Both the position numbers and the translations under genes were made by a program. Below the pieces are notes generated by a model. The model was given only the letters and a program-made list of their open reading frames with translations, did not search any database and was not told where the DNA came from. From positions 1 through 47,874 of the forward strand of contig NZ_NTFY01000094.1 in assembly GCF_002289565.1 (NCBI RefSeq): DNA of 47,874 nucleotides. Reading direction: 5' to 3'. The DNA comes from Rhodopirellula sp. SM50. GTDB lineage: Bacteria > Planctomycetota > Planctomycetia > Pirellulales > Pirellulaceae. Numbering within the stretch: the first letter of the stretch is position 1; each line of letters opens with the position of its first letter. This document shows, in pieces, positions 14,429-23,478 of this stretch.

Positions 14429-16798
14429 ATGAAGTCATTTTTTCCCGATCCCGTGTTTTTCAGAACGCTGTTTATCGGCACACTGTTTGCGGCGTTGCGG
14501 ATCACCGTTTGGACCACTCCATGTTTCGCTGCGACCGATCAAGACGGGCCGGCATGTTTCGTTGTCGATCGATGGTTCGCAGACGAAGTCTGGGAAAAGG
14601 TTGGCAAACGAACCTGTTTGAAATGCCACAATGCCTCTGGCGATGCATCCGAGAGTGCCTTTGTGCTTCAGGATCCCGATCGGGATCGCACTCGGCGCGA
14701 TGCCGTCCTTCGTGAAAATCGCCTGGCATTTGAACGTCATCTCGAAGCTGAAGTCGATGGCCATTCACGCCTGTTGCAAAAAGTGGTCGGTGGCCTGGAT
14801 CACGGCGGCGGAGAAGTCTTGCGGGTGGAATCGAGTGGTTATCGAGTCTTACAGCGTTTCGTTCGTCGCCTCGATGGAAAACCCGATCCACTGTCGTCCG
14901 AAGTCGACGAAGAGCCGGGGGCGTTTTTTGATGGACTGGTGATGATGCCGCCCCGACGATTGTTGCGTCGCGTGACCTTGTCCTTAGTCGGCCGCCTTCC
15001 TTCGCACGGAGAGCTTACCAAGGTTGAAACCGACGGGCTGTCAGCCTTGAGCCCCATCCTGGACGAAGTCATGCGCGAAGACGCGTTCTACGAACGTCTC
15101 CAGGAAGCCTTTAATGATATTCTATTGACGCGGGGGTACGACGGAGTCGCCGAAGGGGCGCTCTCGTATGAGCACTTCAGATCGCGATTATGGTATCAGG
15201 AACGAGACCCGAACCGTGATCGCAAATCGGATGAAAAACTCAAGTACTCACACCCGGAGATGATCGCGTACACAAAATTGGTCCGCGATTATCGCGAAGC
15301 GATGCTTCGTGAGCCGCTGGAATTGATTCGATACATCGTCCGCAACGATCGGCCGTTCACGGAAATCGTCACCGCGGACTACACGATGGTGTCTCCTTAC
15401 ACGTCCAGGGGTTATGGCGTCTTTGAACAGGTCCAGGAAAAATTTAAAGATCCGGATGATCCGTTCGAATTCGTCCCCAACAAAATCCCCGCACTGACGT
15501 TTCGAAACGGCAAGGTCCAGGAAACCAAAACCGGCTTTTATCCCCACTCCGGTTTGCTCAGTTCGTTCCAATACCTGATGCGATATCCGACGACCGAAAC
15601 CAATCGAAATCGGCTGCGTGTGCGGATGTTTTTCCAGCACTTCTTGGGTGTGGACCTGCTGGAGTTGGCTCCACGGACGAGTGATGCCGCAGCGATCACG
15701 GCCGAGTACGACGTGCCGACGATGCAGGCGTCTGATTGCGTCGTGTGCCACAAGATCATGGACCCGGTCGCGGGTCTGTTTCAAGATTATTATGTCGTCG
15801 ACGCCAAAGGGGTCTATGGGCCACGCAAAGACGGCTGGTACGACGATATGTTCGCGCCGGGATGGGGGCTGGAAGCGTTGCCGCCGGAAGAACGCTGGCG
15901 TGCATTGCAGTGGTTGGGTCAGCGAACGGCCCGCGATCCGCGATTCGCCACCGCCATGGTTGAACACGTCTGGTACATCTTGTCGGGACGTCACCCCCTG
16001 TCGCCGCCGGAGGACATTGATGACCCGATGTATTCGGCGAAGCATCGCGCCTATCGAGTCCAACGAAAGGAAATGGAACGGATCGCAGATCGCTTCATCG
16101 AGGCGGACTTCAACCTGAAAGTCGCTTTCAAGGAATGGATCCATTCCGATTTCTATCGAGCCGACGGCCTGACGACCGGGGTAGACGACCCCCGACGTCG
16201 AGCCGAACTGAATGACGTTGGGCTGGTCCGTTTGCTGACTCCCGAACAGTTGGAACGAAAGTTGATGGCGATCTTCGGCAAAAAATGGGGACGTCTGACC
16301 GATCGTGAAGCGCAGTTGAACATCCTGTACGGCGGAATTGATTCTCAAGAGGTGACCGAGCGGATCACCGATCCCAGCGGCGCGATGGGAGCGATCCAAC
16401 GCATGCTGGCCAACGACCTTGCCTGTCGCCACGTGGCCGCCGACTTCTTGCTGCCTGCCGAAGAACGACGCCTGTTTCCCGGTATCGAAATTGACGTGGT
16501 CCCGGGGGAGAGCGACGACGGGGACCGGCAGATTCACCAAGCGATTGTCCATCTTCACGCGTTGATTCTGGGCCGGAACGACTCCCCGGACGATCCCGAG
16601 GTGCAACGCACGTTCGATCTGTTCGCGGGAATCGTCAGCGATGCAAAGTCGCGTCCGGAAATCGATCCGACTGAAAGTTATTTTTGCCAGTCTCAGCGAG
16701 AGGTCACACCGCGCGATCCGGATCCACACTACACCATTCGCGCTTGGCGAGCGGTGGTCACCTACCTGCTTCGACAGCACGAGTTTCTCTATGAATAA
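14429..16798 (+). CDS. Secreted DUF1549-like protein with two CXXCH motifs
   Basis: The 789-residue protein has a signal peptide (hydrophobic about residues 10-34, ending CFAATD). A first CXXCH is at residues 63-67 (CLKCH). The segment near residue 175, PPRRLLRRVTLSLVGRLPSH, is like DUF1549. A second CXXCH is at residues 437-441 (CVVCH, in KIMDPVAGLFQDYY). The middle region around HSGLLSSFQYLMRYPTTETN resembles DUF1588 more than the usual DUF1553, so the domain order looks mixed. The start at 14429 is favoured by the signal peptide. It is followed after nine bases by a DUF1501-like gene, making a second CXXCH/exported pair directly after the DUF1592/DUF1552 pair. Confidence 0.82.
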   Translation: MKSFFPDPVFFRTLFIGTLFAALRITVWTTPCFAATDQDGPACFVVDRWFADEVWEKVGKRTCLKCHNASGDASESAFVLQDPDRDRTRRDAVLRENRLAFERHLEAEVDGHSRLLQKVVGGLDHGGGEVLRVESSGYRVLQRFVRRLDGKPDPLSSEVDEEPGAFFDGLVMMPPRRLLRRVTLSLVGRLPSHGELTKVETDGLSALSPILDEVMREDAFYERLQEAFNDILLTRGYDGVAEGALSYEHFRSRLWYQERDPNRDRKSDEKLKYSHPEMIAYTKLVRDYREAMLREPLELIRYIVRNDRPFTEIVTADYTMVSPYTSRGYGVFEQVQEKFKDPDDPFEFVPNKIPALTFRNGKVQETKTGFYPHSGLLSSFQYLMRYPTTETNRNRLRVRMFFQHFLGVDLLELAPRTSDAAAITAEYDVPTMQASDCVVCHKIMDPVAGLFQDYYVVDAKGVYGPRKDGWYDDMFAPGWGLEALPPEERWRALQWLGQRTARDPRFATAMVEHVWYILSGRHPLSPPEDIDDPMYSAKHRAYRVQRKEMERIADRFIEADFNLKVAFKEWIHSDFYRADGLTTGVDDPRRRAELNDVGLVRLLTPEQLERKLMAIFGKKWGRLTDREAQLNILYGGIDSQEVTERITDPSGAMGAIQRMLANDLACRHVAADFLLPAEERRLFPGIEIDVVPGESDDGDRQIHQAIVHLHALILGRNDSPDDPEVQRTFDLFAGIVSDAKSRPEIDPTESYFCQSQREVTPRDPDPHYTIRAWRAVVTYLLRQHEFLYE

Positions 16799-16807
16799 GG
16801 TGTCTTG

Positions 16808-18100
16808 ATGCGCCGTCGCAGCTTTCTACAACTTTGTTCCGCAGCCGGACTGGGTTTCTCAACGCCGGTTGCCCCTTCGACGATCGCAAGTGCGGTTGAA
16901 GCCGATCGCGAGTTTCCCTCATACGATGGTCCCTACTACATTGTGTTCAATGCGTCGGGCGGTTGGGACACGACATATCTGATGGATCCCAAAGGCATCA
17001 ACGAAATCAATCGTCTTTACAAACACGGAGACATCCTGACCGAGGGGAAGCATCGATTCGCCCCCAACGCGGAGAATATTGAATCGGGCATCAGCAACGA
17101 GACGTTTTTCGCGAAATACGGCGAGGAACTGCTGGTGATCAACGGTCTGGATTATTCGGTCAACAACCATTCACCCTGTTCACGCTACATGGCGACGGGC
17201 AAACTGGACAGCCTGGCCTATCCCACGTTTGCAGCCTTGGTTGCGGCGTGCAATGGCCCCGATGTTCCCCTGGCGTTCCTGACGTTCGGAAACTATTCGG
17301 CGACCGGAAATTTGGTGCCCATGTCGCGCGTACCATACTTGAATTCGCTCAATCGGCTGGCCAACGCCGACGGTGTCGACGGAAGTACACGGCATTCCTA
17401 CCACGACGACTTCGTCAGCGATCGCATCGAGCGTGCGCTCGAAGCGCAAATGCAGACCAGGATCGAATCGAATCGTCTGCCGCGGGTGGAACGATCCCAG
17501 AGCATGCTGTATGCGGCGCAGTTGAACTCAAAAGCACTCCAACGTGTGACGCCATTCATCCCAGAATCGTCACCGAAAGAAAGGCTGTCGCGACAGGTGG
17601 ATATCGCTTTGGCATCGTTCCGAGCCGGCATTTGCGTGTCCGCCAATCTGTCCATCGGCCAATTCGACAGTCATGCCAACAACGATGCCGACCAAATGAA
17701 ACTGATCCCCGAATTCCTCGCAGGAGTCGACTACCTGATCAGCAAGGCGGAGCAATGGAACATCCGCGAAAAACTGGTGGTGGTCATGCAGAGCGAAATG
17801 GGACGGACGCCCACCTACAACCAGGGCAACGGAAAAGACCACTGGTCGATCGGTTCGATCATGTTCTTGGGGGCAGGGATTCAGGGAAACCGCGTCATCG
17901 GTGCGACGGACGAACAACAATTTTTGGTCCCCATCAACCCTGAGACGCTTGCCACGGACAAAGAGGTAGGAATCCGAGTCCGCCCGGAACACATCCATTC
18001 CGCACTCCGAGATTTCGCCGGAATCTCGACGCACCGTTCATGCGACAACTTTCCGCTGAAAGTGGCCGAGAAAGAGCGTTTGAAGAATCTGTTCGGATAG
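16808..18100 (+). CDS. DUF1501-like exported protein
   Basis: The 430-residue protein begins MRRRSFLQLCSAAGLG, a twin-arginine-type leader. The segment FNASGGWDTTYLMDPKG and the later VVMQSEMGRTPTYNQGNGKD plus HWSIGSIMFLGAGI match the pattern of DUF1501, a family related to the alkaline-phosphatase/sulfatase fold. The ATG at 16808 has AAGG about eight bases upstream. An overlapping TTG at 16805 is rejected. It sits nine bases after the CXXCH gene and is almost certainly co-transcribed with it. Substrate unknown. Confidence 0.85.
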   Translation: MRRRSFLQLCSAAGLGFSTPVAPSTIASAVEADREFPSYDGPYYIVFNASGGWDTTYLMDPKGINEINRLYKHGDILTEGKHRFAPNAENIESGISNETFFAKYGEELLVINGLDYSVNNHSPCSRYMATGKLDSLAYPTFAALVAACNGPDVPLAFLTFGNYSATGNLVPMSRVPYLNSLNRLANADGVDGSTRHSYHDDFVSDRIERALEAQMQTRIESNRLPRVERSQSMLYAAQLNSKALQRVTPFIPESSPKERLSRQVDIALASFRAGICVSANLSIGQFDSHANNDADQMKLIPEFLAGVDYLISKAEQWNIREKLVVVMQSEMGRTPTYNQGNGKDHWSIGSIMFLGAGIQGNRVIGATDEQQFLVPINPETLATDKEVGIRVRPEHIHSALRDFAGISTHRSCDNFPLKVAEKERLKNLFG

Positions 18101-18183
18101 ATCCGGTGTAAGTTGGGTAGCGATCCCACCAGGGCTCGCAAGCGAATGTTGACGCGACACACTTCTGTACCGAATTGATCATC

Positions 18184-19371
18184 ATGAGATGTCACCGAAT
18201 CAAAGGCATCGTCGCCTTCACCGCGATGGCGATCACTGCGTTCTCCTTCCATGCCGTTTCGGCTGCCGGTCCATTGAAGGTGTACATCCTGGCCGGGCAA
18301 TCCAACATGCAGGGCTCGGCCCATCAAAGCACGTTCTCGGCCTTGCGGGACGACCCGACAACCACAGAACTCATGGACGTGATCCTGGACCAAAGTGGTG
18401 ATCCGGTCGTCTGTGAGAACACCTGGATCACCTACCGGACGGGCGGACGTGACGGCGAGACGGTGCGGCAAGGCAAACTGGAAATCGGGTACGGTTTTGA
18501 CGATCAGCGAATCGGTCCCGAATACGGTTTTGGCATCTTCATCGACAAGGCGATCGACGAACCGGTGTTGATCATCAAGACCGCGTGGGGCGGAAAGTCA
18601 CTGGCTGTGGACTTCCGTCCGCCCGGCGCGGGACCTTATCAGCCCAGTGCCAACGAGAAAGAACGTGGCAATGTCCCCGAGCTGGAGAGCGTGGGACACT
18701 ACTACCGCGAAATGATCCGGTTCGTGCAGTCGACGCTTCGGGACACCGAGGGTCTCAAGAAATTGGTCCCGACGTACGATGCAAGCCAAGGCTATGAACT
18801 TGCCGGATTCGTCTGGTTCCAGGGCTGGAATGACATGTGCAATCGACATCACATCGATCAATACACCGAGAACATGATCCATTTCATCCGCGACGTCCGC
18901 CAGCAGTTCGATACACCGACGCTGCCGTTCATTGTGGGCATCTTGGGCGTCTACGGCACGGACCCTGACAGTCGGAAATTTGACAAGGGGTTACCGGTCA
19001 GTGACTTTCGCAAGGCACAATTCGCAGCCGTGCAGCAATACGACCAAAAGGTCGCGGCACGCTTTCGCGGCAACGTCCTCGCGGTCGACAGCGGACCGTA
19101 TTACGAACTCGGGCTGAGTGACATCTACTGGAAACGGCGACTGACCGGCAATTGGAAGCGGAGGGTCAAGCAGGGTCAGATGACACCGGAACAGTTTCAA
19201 GCCGAATGCGACCGATACGGATTCGGCGACGGTGAATTGACCGCGCAGGAGCAGCGCACTTGGGATCGCTGCGCATCCAACGCCGAATACCATTACCTGG
19301 GAAGCGGCAAGACCTTCATCCGTTTCGGCAAAGCACTCGCCGAGGCGATGCTGCAGTTGGAGAAACAATGA
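18184..19371 (+). CDS. Secreted sialate O-acetylesterase-like SGNH esterase
   Basis: The 395-residue protein has a signal peptide (residues 1-27, ending VSAAG). The SGNH block I motif follows directly: YILAGQSNMQG, with the nucleophile Ser40. Further family landmarks are TAWGGKSL, FVWFQGWND (block III-like) and a C-terminal EYHYLGSGKTFI that supplies the likely catalytic His. This is the carbohydrate acetylesterase family (DUF303/SASA), which removes acetyl groups from sugars. The ATG at 18184 is used. It lies 83 bases after the DUF1501-like gene on the same strand and may share its transcript. Confidence 0.85.
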   Translation: MRCHRIKGIVAFTAMAITAFSFHAVSAAGPLKVYILAGQSNMQGSAHQSTFSALRDDPTTTELMDVILDQSGDPVVCENTWITYRTGGRDGETVRQGKLEIGYGFDDQRIGPEYGFGIFIDKAIDEPVLIIKTAWGGKSLAVDFRPPGAGPYQPSANEKERGNVPELESVGHYYREMIRFVQSTLRDTEGLKKLVPTYDASQGYELAGFVWFQGWNDMCNRHHIDQYTENMIHFIRDVRQQFDTPTLPFIVGILGVYGTDPDSRKFDKGLPVSDFRKAQFAAVQQYDQKVAARFRGNVLAVDSGPYYELGLSDIYWKRRLTGNWKRRVKQGQMTPEQFQAECDRYGFGDGELTAQEQRTWDRCASNAEYHYLGSGKTFIRFGKALAEAMLQLEKQ

Positions 19372-19402
19372 CCTGTTTGAGGATACCGGAGAAGCTGTCT
19401 TC

Positions 19403-19801
19403 CTATTTCCTTTTCGACTCGCGACAGGCGGGCGCCTGTTCGAGTGTGAAGACGACGATCTCTTCGCCGGTATGCGTACTGATATCGTGATGCAGGCTCA
19501 CAGGCTTGATGCCGGTGATCTCGTGAATTACCAACTCCAAGGTCGGGCGCGCCGTCTCGATCAATTGGGTTCGAACCTGCTTCAGCAGGTCTCGCCCTTT
19601 TTCCGCCGGCAGCGTGGTCACCAAATGTTGTTCGGCAGCGGTCAAGACACCTTGTAAGCGAACAACGAGCAGATCGCCGATCAGATGGGCGCGAATGTCC
19701 TTCGGTCCCCGCCCCATGTACTCCTGCTCGAAATGGGACATCCCTTTGCAGACGGCAGCTTCGATTTCTCCGTGTGTTTTCACCGAACTGTTCCAGTTCA
19801 A
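19403..19801 (-). CDS. DUF2294 family protein
   Basis: The 132-residue protein matches the DUF2294 pattern: HFEQEYMGRGPKDIRAHLIG near the N-terminus, VRLQGVLTAAEQHL in the middle, and ITGIKPVSLHHDISTHTGEE near the C-terminus. The family is widespread and has no settled function. The gene is convergent with the SGNH esterase (31 bases apart). Its start lies only 29 bases from the interrupted reading frame of the next gene on the plus strand, so this gene may mark the point where that gene lost its 5' part. Confidence 0.8.
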   Translation of the reverse strand: MNWNSSVKTHGEIEAAVCKGMSHFEQEYMGRGPKDIRAHLIGDLLVVRLQGVLTAAEQHLVTTLPAEKGRDLLKQVRTQLIETARPTLELVIHEITGIKPVSLHHDISTHTGEEIVVFTLEQAPACRESKRK

Positions 19802-19830
19802 AGATCAATTGACTACGTCGCTCCGAGTAA

Positions 19831-20745
19831 GATCACCACTTTGATCGAACGAGCGGCCGCTTTCGCAACTTCATGAGCTTCGATCGGCGATGGATGGAGC
19901 GAGACGGTTCGGACGATTCACAGGGCCGGGCCGTCTGGGCACTCGGTACCTGTGTCGGTCGATCCCGAAGACTGGGATTCCAGACCTGGGCGATGGACTT
20001 GTTTGCAAAGGCACTGCCCGCGTGTGAAGACACCACCTCGCCACGCACTTGGGCGCTGGCACTGCTGGGAATTCACGAATACCTGCGTCGAATGAGCGGT
20101 GACCGCGCCGTCAGCCAGACCGGTGAGCGATTGGCCGAAAAACTCGTCGACCTGTACGACCGAACCGCCACGGACGATTGGCCGTGGTTTGAAGATGTCG
20201 CGTCTTACAACAACGCCAGGCTCTGCCAGGCGTTGATTCGCAGCGGGAGTTGGAGTGAGAATCCACGCGTGACGCAGATCGGTATCGAGTCGCTCCGTTG
20301 GCTGTGCGAAAAACAACTTTCGCCCGAAGGCAGGTTCCGTCCGATCGGGTGCAACGGTTTCTGTCGCCAAGGTGTGCCGACCGCGATCTATGACCAACAG
20401 GCGATCGAAGCCCACGCGATGGCGTCCGCAGCGATCGAAGCCTTTGATGTAAACAAAGATCCATTCTGGCGCGATCAAGCACACCTGGCATTCGATTGGT
20501 TTCTGGGACGCAACGACCACGGATTGCCGATCTACAACGCATCGACCGGCGGCTGCTACGACGGGCTGGCGGAACATCAGGTCAATCAAAACCAAGGTGC
20601 AGAATCGACGCTCGCTTTCCTGCTCTCACTCGCTGAGATGCAACGACTCGAAGGATCGCTGCCAACAGTGACAACACTCTCTAACGATGCCACAACCGTC
20701 CAGCGCCCACTCCAGGAAACCGTCAGCGGTACCCATGCTAGTTAA
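19831..20745 (+). pseudogene. 5'-truncated C-terminal part of a glycosyltransferase-associated protein
   Basis: The frame codes for the C-terminal part of a protein family usually found next to GH130 enzymes and fused to or following glycosyltransferases. Recognisable segments are GRFRNFMSFDRRW, DDSQGRAVWALGT, DDWPWFEDVASYNNARL, FDWFLGRNDHGLPIYNASTG and NQNQGAESTLAFLLSLAEM. The first of these begins before the only ATG (19873) and runs back to a TAA at 19828. Conserved sequence therefore extends upstream of any possible start and is cut off. The usual upstream portion (including the family's GYCVDDNARAL-type segment) is absent, and a DUF2294 gene lies there instead. The remaining 290 codons from 19873 are intact, so a shortened protein could still be made. 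Confidence 0.75.
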
Positions 20746-22180
20746 ACGAACGGGAATCGTCCTTTCGCCAAACAACCGAAGGGTTGTGTTACGACCGTTC
20801 GAGATGCCCAGTCCCGACCGAAAACTTCGGATCATCGCACGTCTGTCGACACTATCCGAAGAACAGGTCGATGCGCAATTAAATCACGTGTTGAAGGAAT
20901 TTCATGGAAGACATCAGCGGCCACGCAAATTCTTCCTGAGCCGGTTCGAGGCCATCCGTCGGTACCTGTTGACCGACGCTCCGCTGAGCGAAAGCCGCCA
21001 ACTGTTGCTCGGCGCCTACTTCACGCAAGAGTACGCATTGGAATCGGCGGCGTTGTTCAATCCATCGATTGTTTGGCACCCCGATCAATCAAACCTTGCC
21101 AACGGTTCGCGACGTTTCGTCCTGAGCCTGCGCGCGGTCGGTGAAGGACACATATCATCTGTCACGTTTCGATCAGGGGGCATTGACGCCGAGAATCGGT
21201 TATCCATCGATGAACCGACCGGCTACGTGACGACGCCCGAATTTGTGCCCGACGCACTCTATGAAAAAGATCTTTTTCTTCGCAAGTTGGTCGAACTCGG
21301 CTTGGAGTGTCCCTTCACTGATTCGGTGTTCGCCGGCATGGAAAGCGAGTTCAATTTGAACCAACTGGAGAACGCGTTGAATCGTGGCATGCGGGAGTCT
21401 GGGGCTCGGCGCCGCGAGTTGGCGACAACCGTCGACCAGGTCATCATGCTCGCAAAGTCAAACTACGAAATCACCTACTTGCCACAGCACGACCTGTCCG
21501 AACGCCTGATTTTCCCCTTCGGCCCAACCGAAACCAACGGGGTTGAGGATGCCCGCTTCGTCCAATTCCAGGAGGAAAATGGGGCCCAGCGTTACTACGC
21601 GACCTACTCTGCGTACGACGGCAAAATGGTCTTGCCGCAATTGCTCGAGACACAAGACTTCCTGCATTTCAAAATGCACACACTCAATGGTCCCGCCATC
21701 GCCGATAAGGGACTGGCCATGTTCCCGCGAAAGATTAACGGGCACTATGCCATGTTGTCTCGGCAAGACGGCGAGCATCTGTTCTTGATGTATTCCGACA
21801 TGCTGTACTTCTGGCACACCAAACAAATGATCGTGAAGCCCACGTACCCCTGGGAGTTTGTGCAGATGGGAAATTGTGGTTCGCCCATCGAGACGGATGA
21901 AGGATGGCTGGTGCTGACGCATGGCGTCGGGCCGATGCGAAAGTACTGTATCGGCGTGATCCTGCTGGACTTGGAAGATCCGTCACGCGTGATCGGTCGC
22001 TTGAAGGAGCCACTGTTGACCCCAAACGAAAATGAACGCGAAGGCTATGTCCCGAACGTCGTCTACAGTTGCGGCAGCGTGATCCACAACGGACAATTAG
22101 TGCTTCCCTATGCCATGTCGGATTATGCGACCACGTTTGCGACGGTCTCCGTCGACGAACTGTTGTCTTTGATGATCTGA
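20735..22180 (+). CDS. GH130 family glycoside phosphorylase
   Basis: GH130 enzymes phosphorolyse beta-mannosides and related sugars. The 481-residue protein shows the family pattern, including ALFNPSIV, LSLRAVGEGHISSVTFRSG, TETNGVEDARFVQF, YATYSAYDGK, WLVLTHGVGPMRKYCIG and a C-terminal NVVYSCGSVIHNGQLVLPYA. The start is set at ATG 20735, giving MLVKRTGIVLSPNNRRVV, a typical beginning. An in-frame ATG at 20687 would add 16 residues overlapping the previous gene. The chosen start overlaps the truncated neighbour by 11 bases, so the two were once one operon. No signal peptide, so cytoplasmic. Confidence 0.88.
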   Translation: MLVKRTGIVLSPNNRRVVLRPFEMPSPDRKLRIIARLSTLSEEQVDAQLNHVLKEFHGRHQRPRKFFLSRFEAIRRYLLTDAPLSESRQLLLGAYFTQEYALESAALFNPSIVWHPDQSNLANGSRRFVLSLRAVGEGHISSVTFRSGGIDAENRLSIDEPTGYVTTPEFVPDALYEKDLFLRKLVELGLECPFTDSVFAGMESEFNLNQLENALNRGMRESGARRRELATTVDQVIMLAKSNYEITYLPQHDLSERLIFPFGPTETNGVEDARFVQFQEENGAQRYYATYSAYDGKMVLPQLLETQDFLHFKMHTLNGPAIADKGLAMFPRKINGHYAMLSRQDGEHLFLMYSDMLYFWHTKQMIVKPTYPWEFVQMGNCGSPIETDEGWLVLTHGVGPMRKYCIGVILLDLEDPSRVIGRLKEPLLTPNENEREGYVPNVVYSCGSVIHNGQLVLPYAMSDYATTFATVSVDELLSLMI

Positions 22181-22345
22181 GCCAATGCATACGGATTGCG
22201 TTGGAACGCCCCCAATGAGACCGCCTTCCCGACCACGATCGTCCCGGAGGAAACGGTCAAGATCAGTTTCGTGAAGAATTGCGAGACGGATGGGGGACGA
22301 TCGACGGCTGAAGAAATTTCGACAACCTTGTAACATCATCTCCTT

Positions 22346-22657
22346 ATGGCATGGATCTATTTGCTGATCGCCGGCTGTTTAGAAATCGGTTGGGCGATCG
22401 GTTTGAAATACACCGAAGGCTGGTCACGATTTTGGCCGAGCGTGCTGACCCTCGTGACAATGGTCGCCAGTTTCTATTGCTTGGCACTGGCGGTGAAAGA
22501 AATTCCGATCGGGACCGGCTATGCGATTTGGACCGGCATCGGAGCGGTCGGGACGGCCACGTTAGGGATTCTGTTGTTTGCCGAACCCGTCTCCGCGATG
22601 CGCATCGCCTGCATGGCGTTGATCATCGCGGGGATCGTCGGATTGAAGCTCAGCTAA
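22346..22657 (+). CDS. gdx: Gdx/SugE-type small multidrug resistance transporter (guanidinium exporter)
   Basis: This 103-residue, four-helix SMR protein exchanges protons for guanidinium as an antiparallel dimer. Glu13 is the central proton/substrate site. The residues that define the Gdx binding site are all present: Glu13, Trp16, Ser42, Tyr59 and Trp62 (motif PIGTGYAIWTGIGA). This favours Gdx (formerly SugE) over the EmrE-like quaternary-ammonium exporters. The ATG at 22346 gives the family's usual length. Its stop codon overlaps that of the convergent rnk gene by 4 bases. I could not find a clear guanidine riboswitch in the 165 bases upstream. Confidence 0.92.
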   Translation: MAWIYLLIAGCLEIGWAIGLKYTEGWSRFWPSVLTLVTMVASFYCLALAVKEIPIGTGYAIWTGIGAVGTATLGILLFAEPVSAMRIACMALIIAGIVGLKLS

Positions 22658-23076
22658 TAATAGTTGAGCGCACCGGCCCGTTCGGGTTGAAAATAAATTC
22701 GTTCGACTCGCTTTTGCGTTTTTCGATTGAGCAGGGGCAAGGTGACGCTCTGGCCGATCCGGCGTCCAAAAACCTCTGCGCCCAGCGGCGACAGGATCGA
22801 GAGTTTCCCTTCGGCAATGCATGCTTCGTGCGGGTACACCAAGGTGTAGGTTTCCGCGTCATTTGAATCCATGTCGCGCAATTCGACCGTCGAGTTCATC
22901 GTCACCACGTCCGGCGACATCTCCTCCGGCTCGACCACGGTGGTGCAGTCAAGTGCCTTGTCCAGATCAGCCAGATGAGTCCTGCCGCCACTGAGCGCAC
23001 TCGCGAACTCGCTTTGCAAAAGCTTACGAAGTTGTTGTAAGTCGGTTCGGGTGACGGAAACAATTCGAGAGGTCAT
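22654..23076 (-). CDS. rnk: Rnk-type GreA/GreB-family regulator
   Basis: The 140-residue protein has a short N-terminal helical part and a C-terminal FKBP-like GreA/GreB domain (STVELRDMDSNDAETYTLVY, LSPLGAEVFGRRIGQSVTL). The long coiled coil of true Gre factors is missing, as in Rnk, the regulator of nucleoside diphosphate kinase that binds RNA polymerase. It is convergent with the gdx gene, with 4 bases of stop-codon overlap. The start at 23076 (ATG) has no strong ribosome site. Calling it Rnk instead of a short Gre-like factor rests on length and architecture. Confidence 0.83.
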   Translation of the reverse strand: MTSRIVSVTRTDLQQLRKLLQSEFASALSGGRTHLADLDKALDCTTVVEPEEMSPDVVTMNSTVELRDMDSNDAETYTLVYPHEACIAEGKLSILSPLGAEVFGRRIGQSVTLPLLNRKTQKRVERIYFQPERAGALNYY

Positions 23077-23153
23077 GATGGTGTGTTGGGGTAGATTCCA
23101 AGGGGCAGAAAGTGCACCGCGGCGACGGACCGACGCCGATGTTTGCCCCGCCT

Positions 23154-23315
23154 TTAGGCCAACGTGCGCAGCAGGATTGCGAGAGCGAAGAGGGCGATCA
23201 ACACTAATTGCCCAAACATCATTTCAAGAGGCGTGGAGGCAACGTGAGGTCCGCCGTGACCGGTTGAGTCGTCGTGCTGACGAGGAACCGCACGCTCGGG
23301 GTTGTGCGTGAACAT
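23154..23315 (-). CDS. Possible tiny single-span membrane protein
   Basis: The 53-residue frame begins MFTHNPERAVPRQHDDSTGH and ends with one strong hydrophobic helix (MMFGQLVLIALFALAILL). The frame is open further upstream to 23456, but the extension is arginine/proline-rich and looks non-coding. The soluble part is His-rich. There is no clear ribosome site. It lies between rnk and metH on the same strand. I recognise no family; the clean transmembrane helix is the only support. Confidence 0.4.
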   Translation of the reverse strand: MFTHNPERAVPRQHDDSTGHGGPHVASTPLEMMFGQLVLIALFALAILLRTLA

Positions 23316-23449
23316 GATCGAGACCACTTCAAAGGGGAAAAGACGGAACACCTTCCTGGCGACACGAGGTCTTGGGGGATCGAAGCATTCCGCATGCCAA
23401 TGAGTCTTTCCACGCAATGGAGCCCGAAATCGCGTCAATACGGGGTTCC

Positions 23450-23469
23450 GCGTCAACCTGAGTTGACGC
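23450..23469. repeat. Perfect 8-bp palindrome after metH
   Basis: GCGTCAAC-CTGA-GTTGACGC lies about 10 bases beyond the metH stop (metH is on the minus strand). A near-copy, CGTCAACC-TG-GGTTGACG, occurs at 31655-31672. No T tract follows on the minus strand, so it is either a stem at the transcript end or a dispersed palindrome. Confidence 0.6.
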
Positions 23470-23478
23470 CGCGGAGCC

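Noticed and set aside
22181..22345. Guanidine riboswitch (mini-ykkC-like) before the gdx gene
   Set aside because: ACGG-type motifs occur around 22285-22310, but I could not build the two small hairpins with conserved loops that the class requires.
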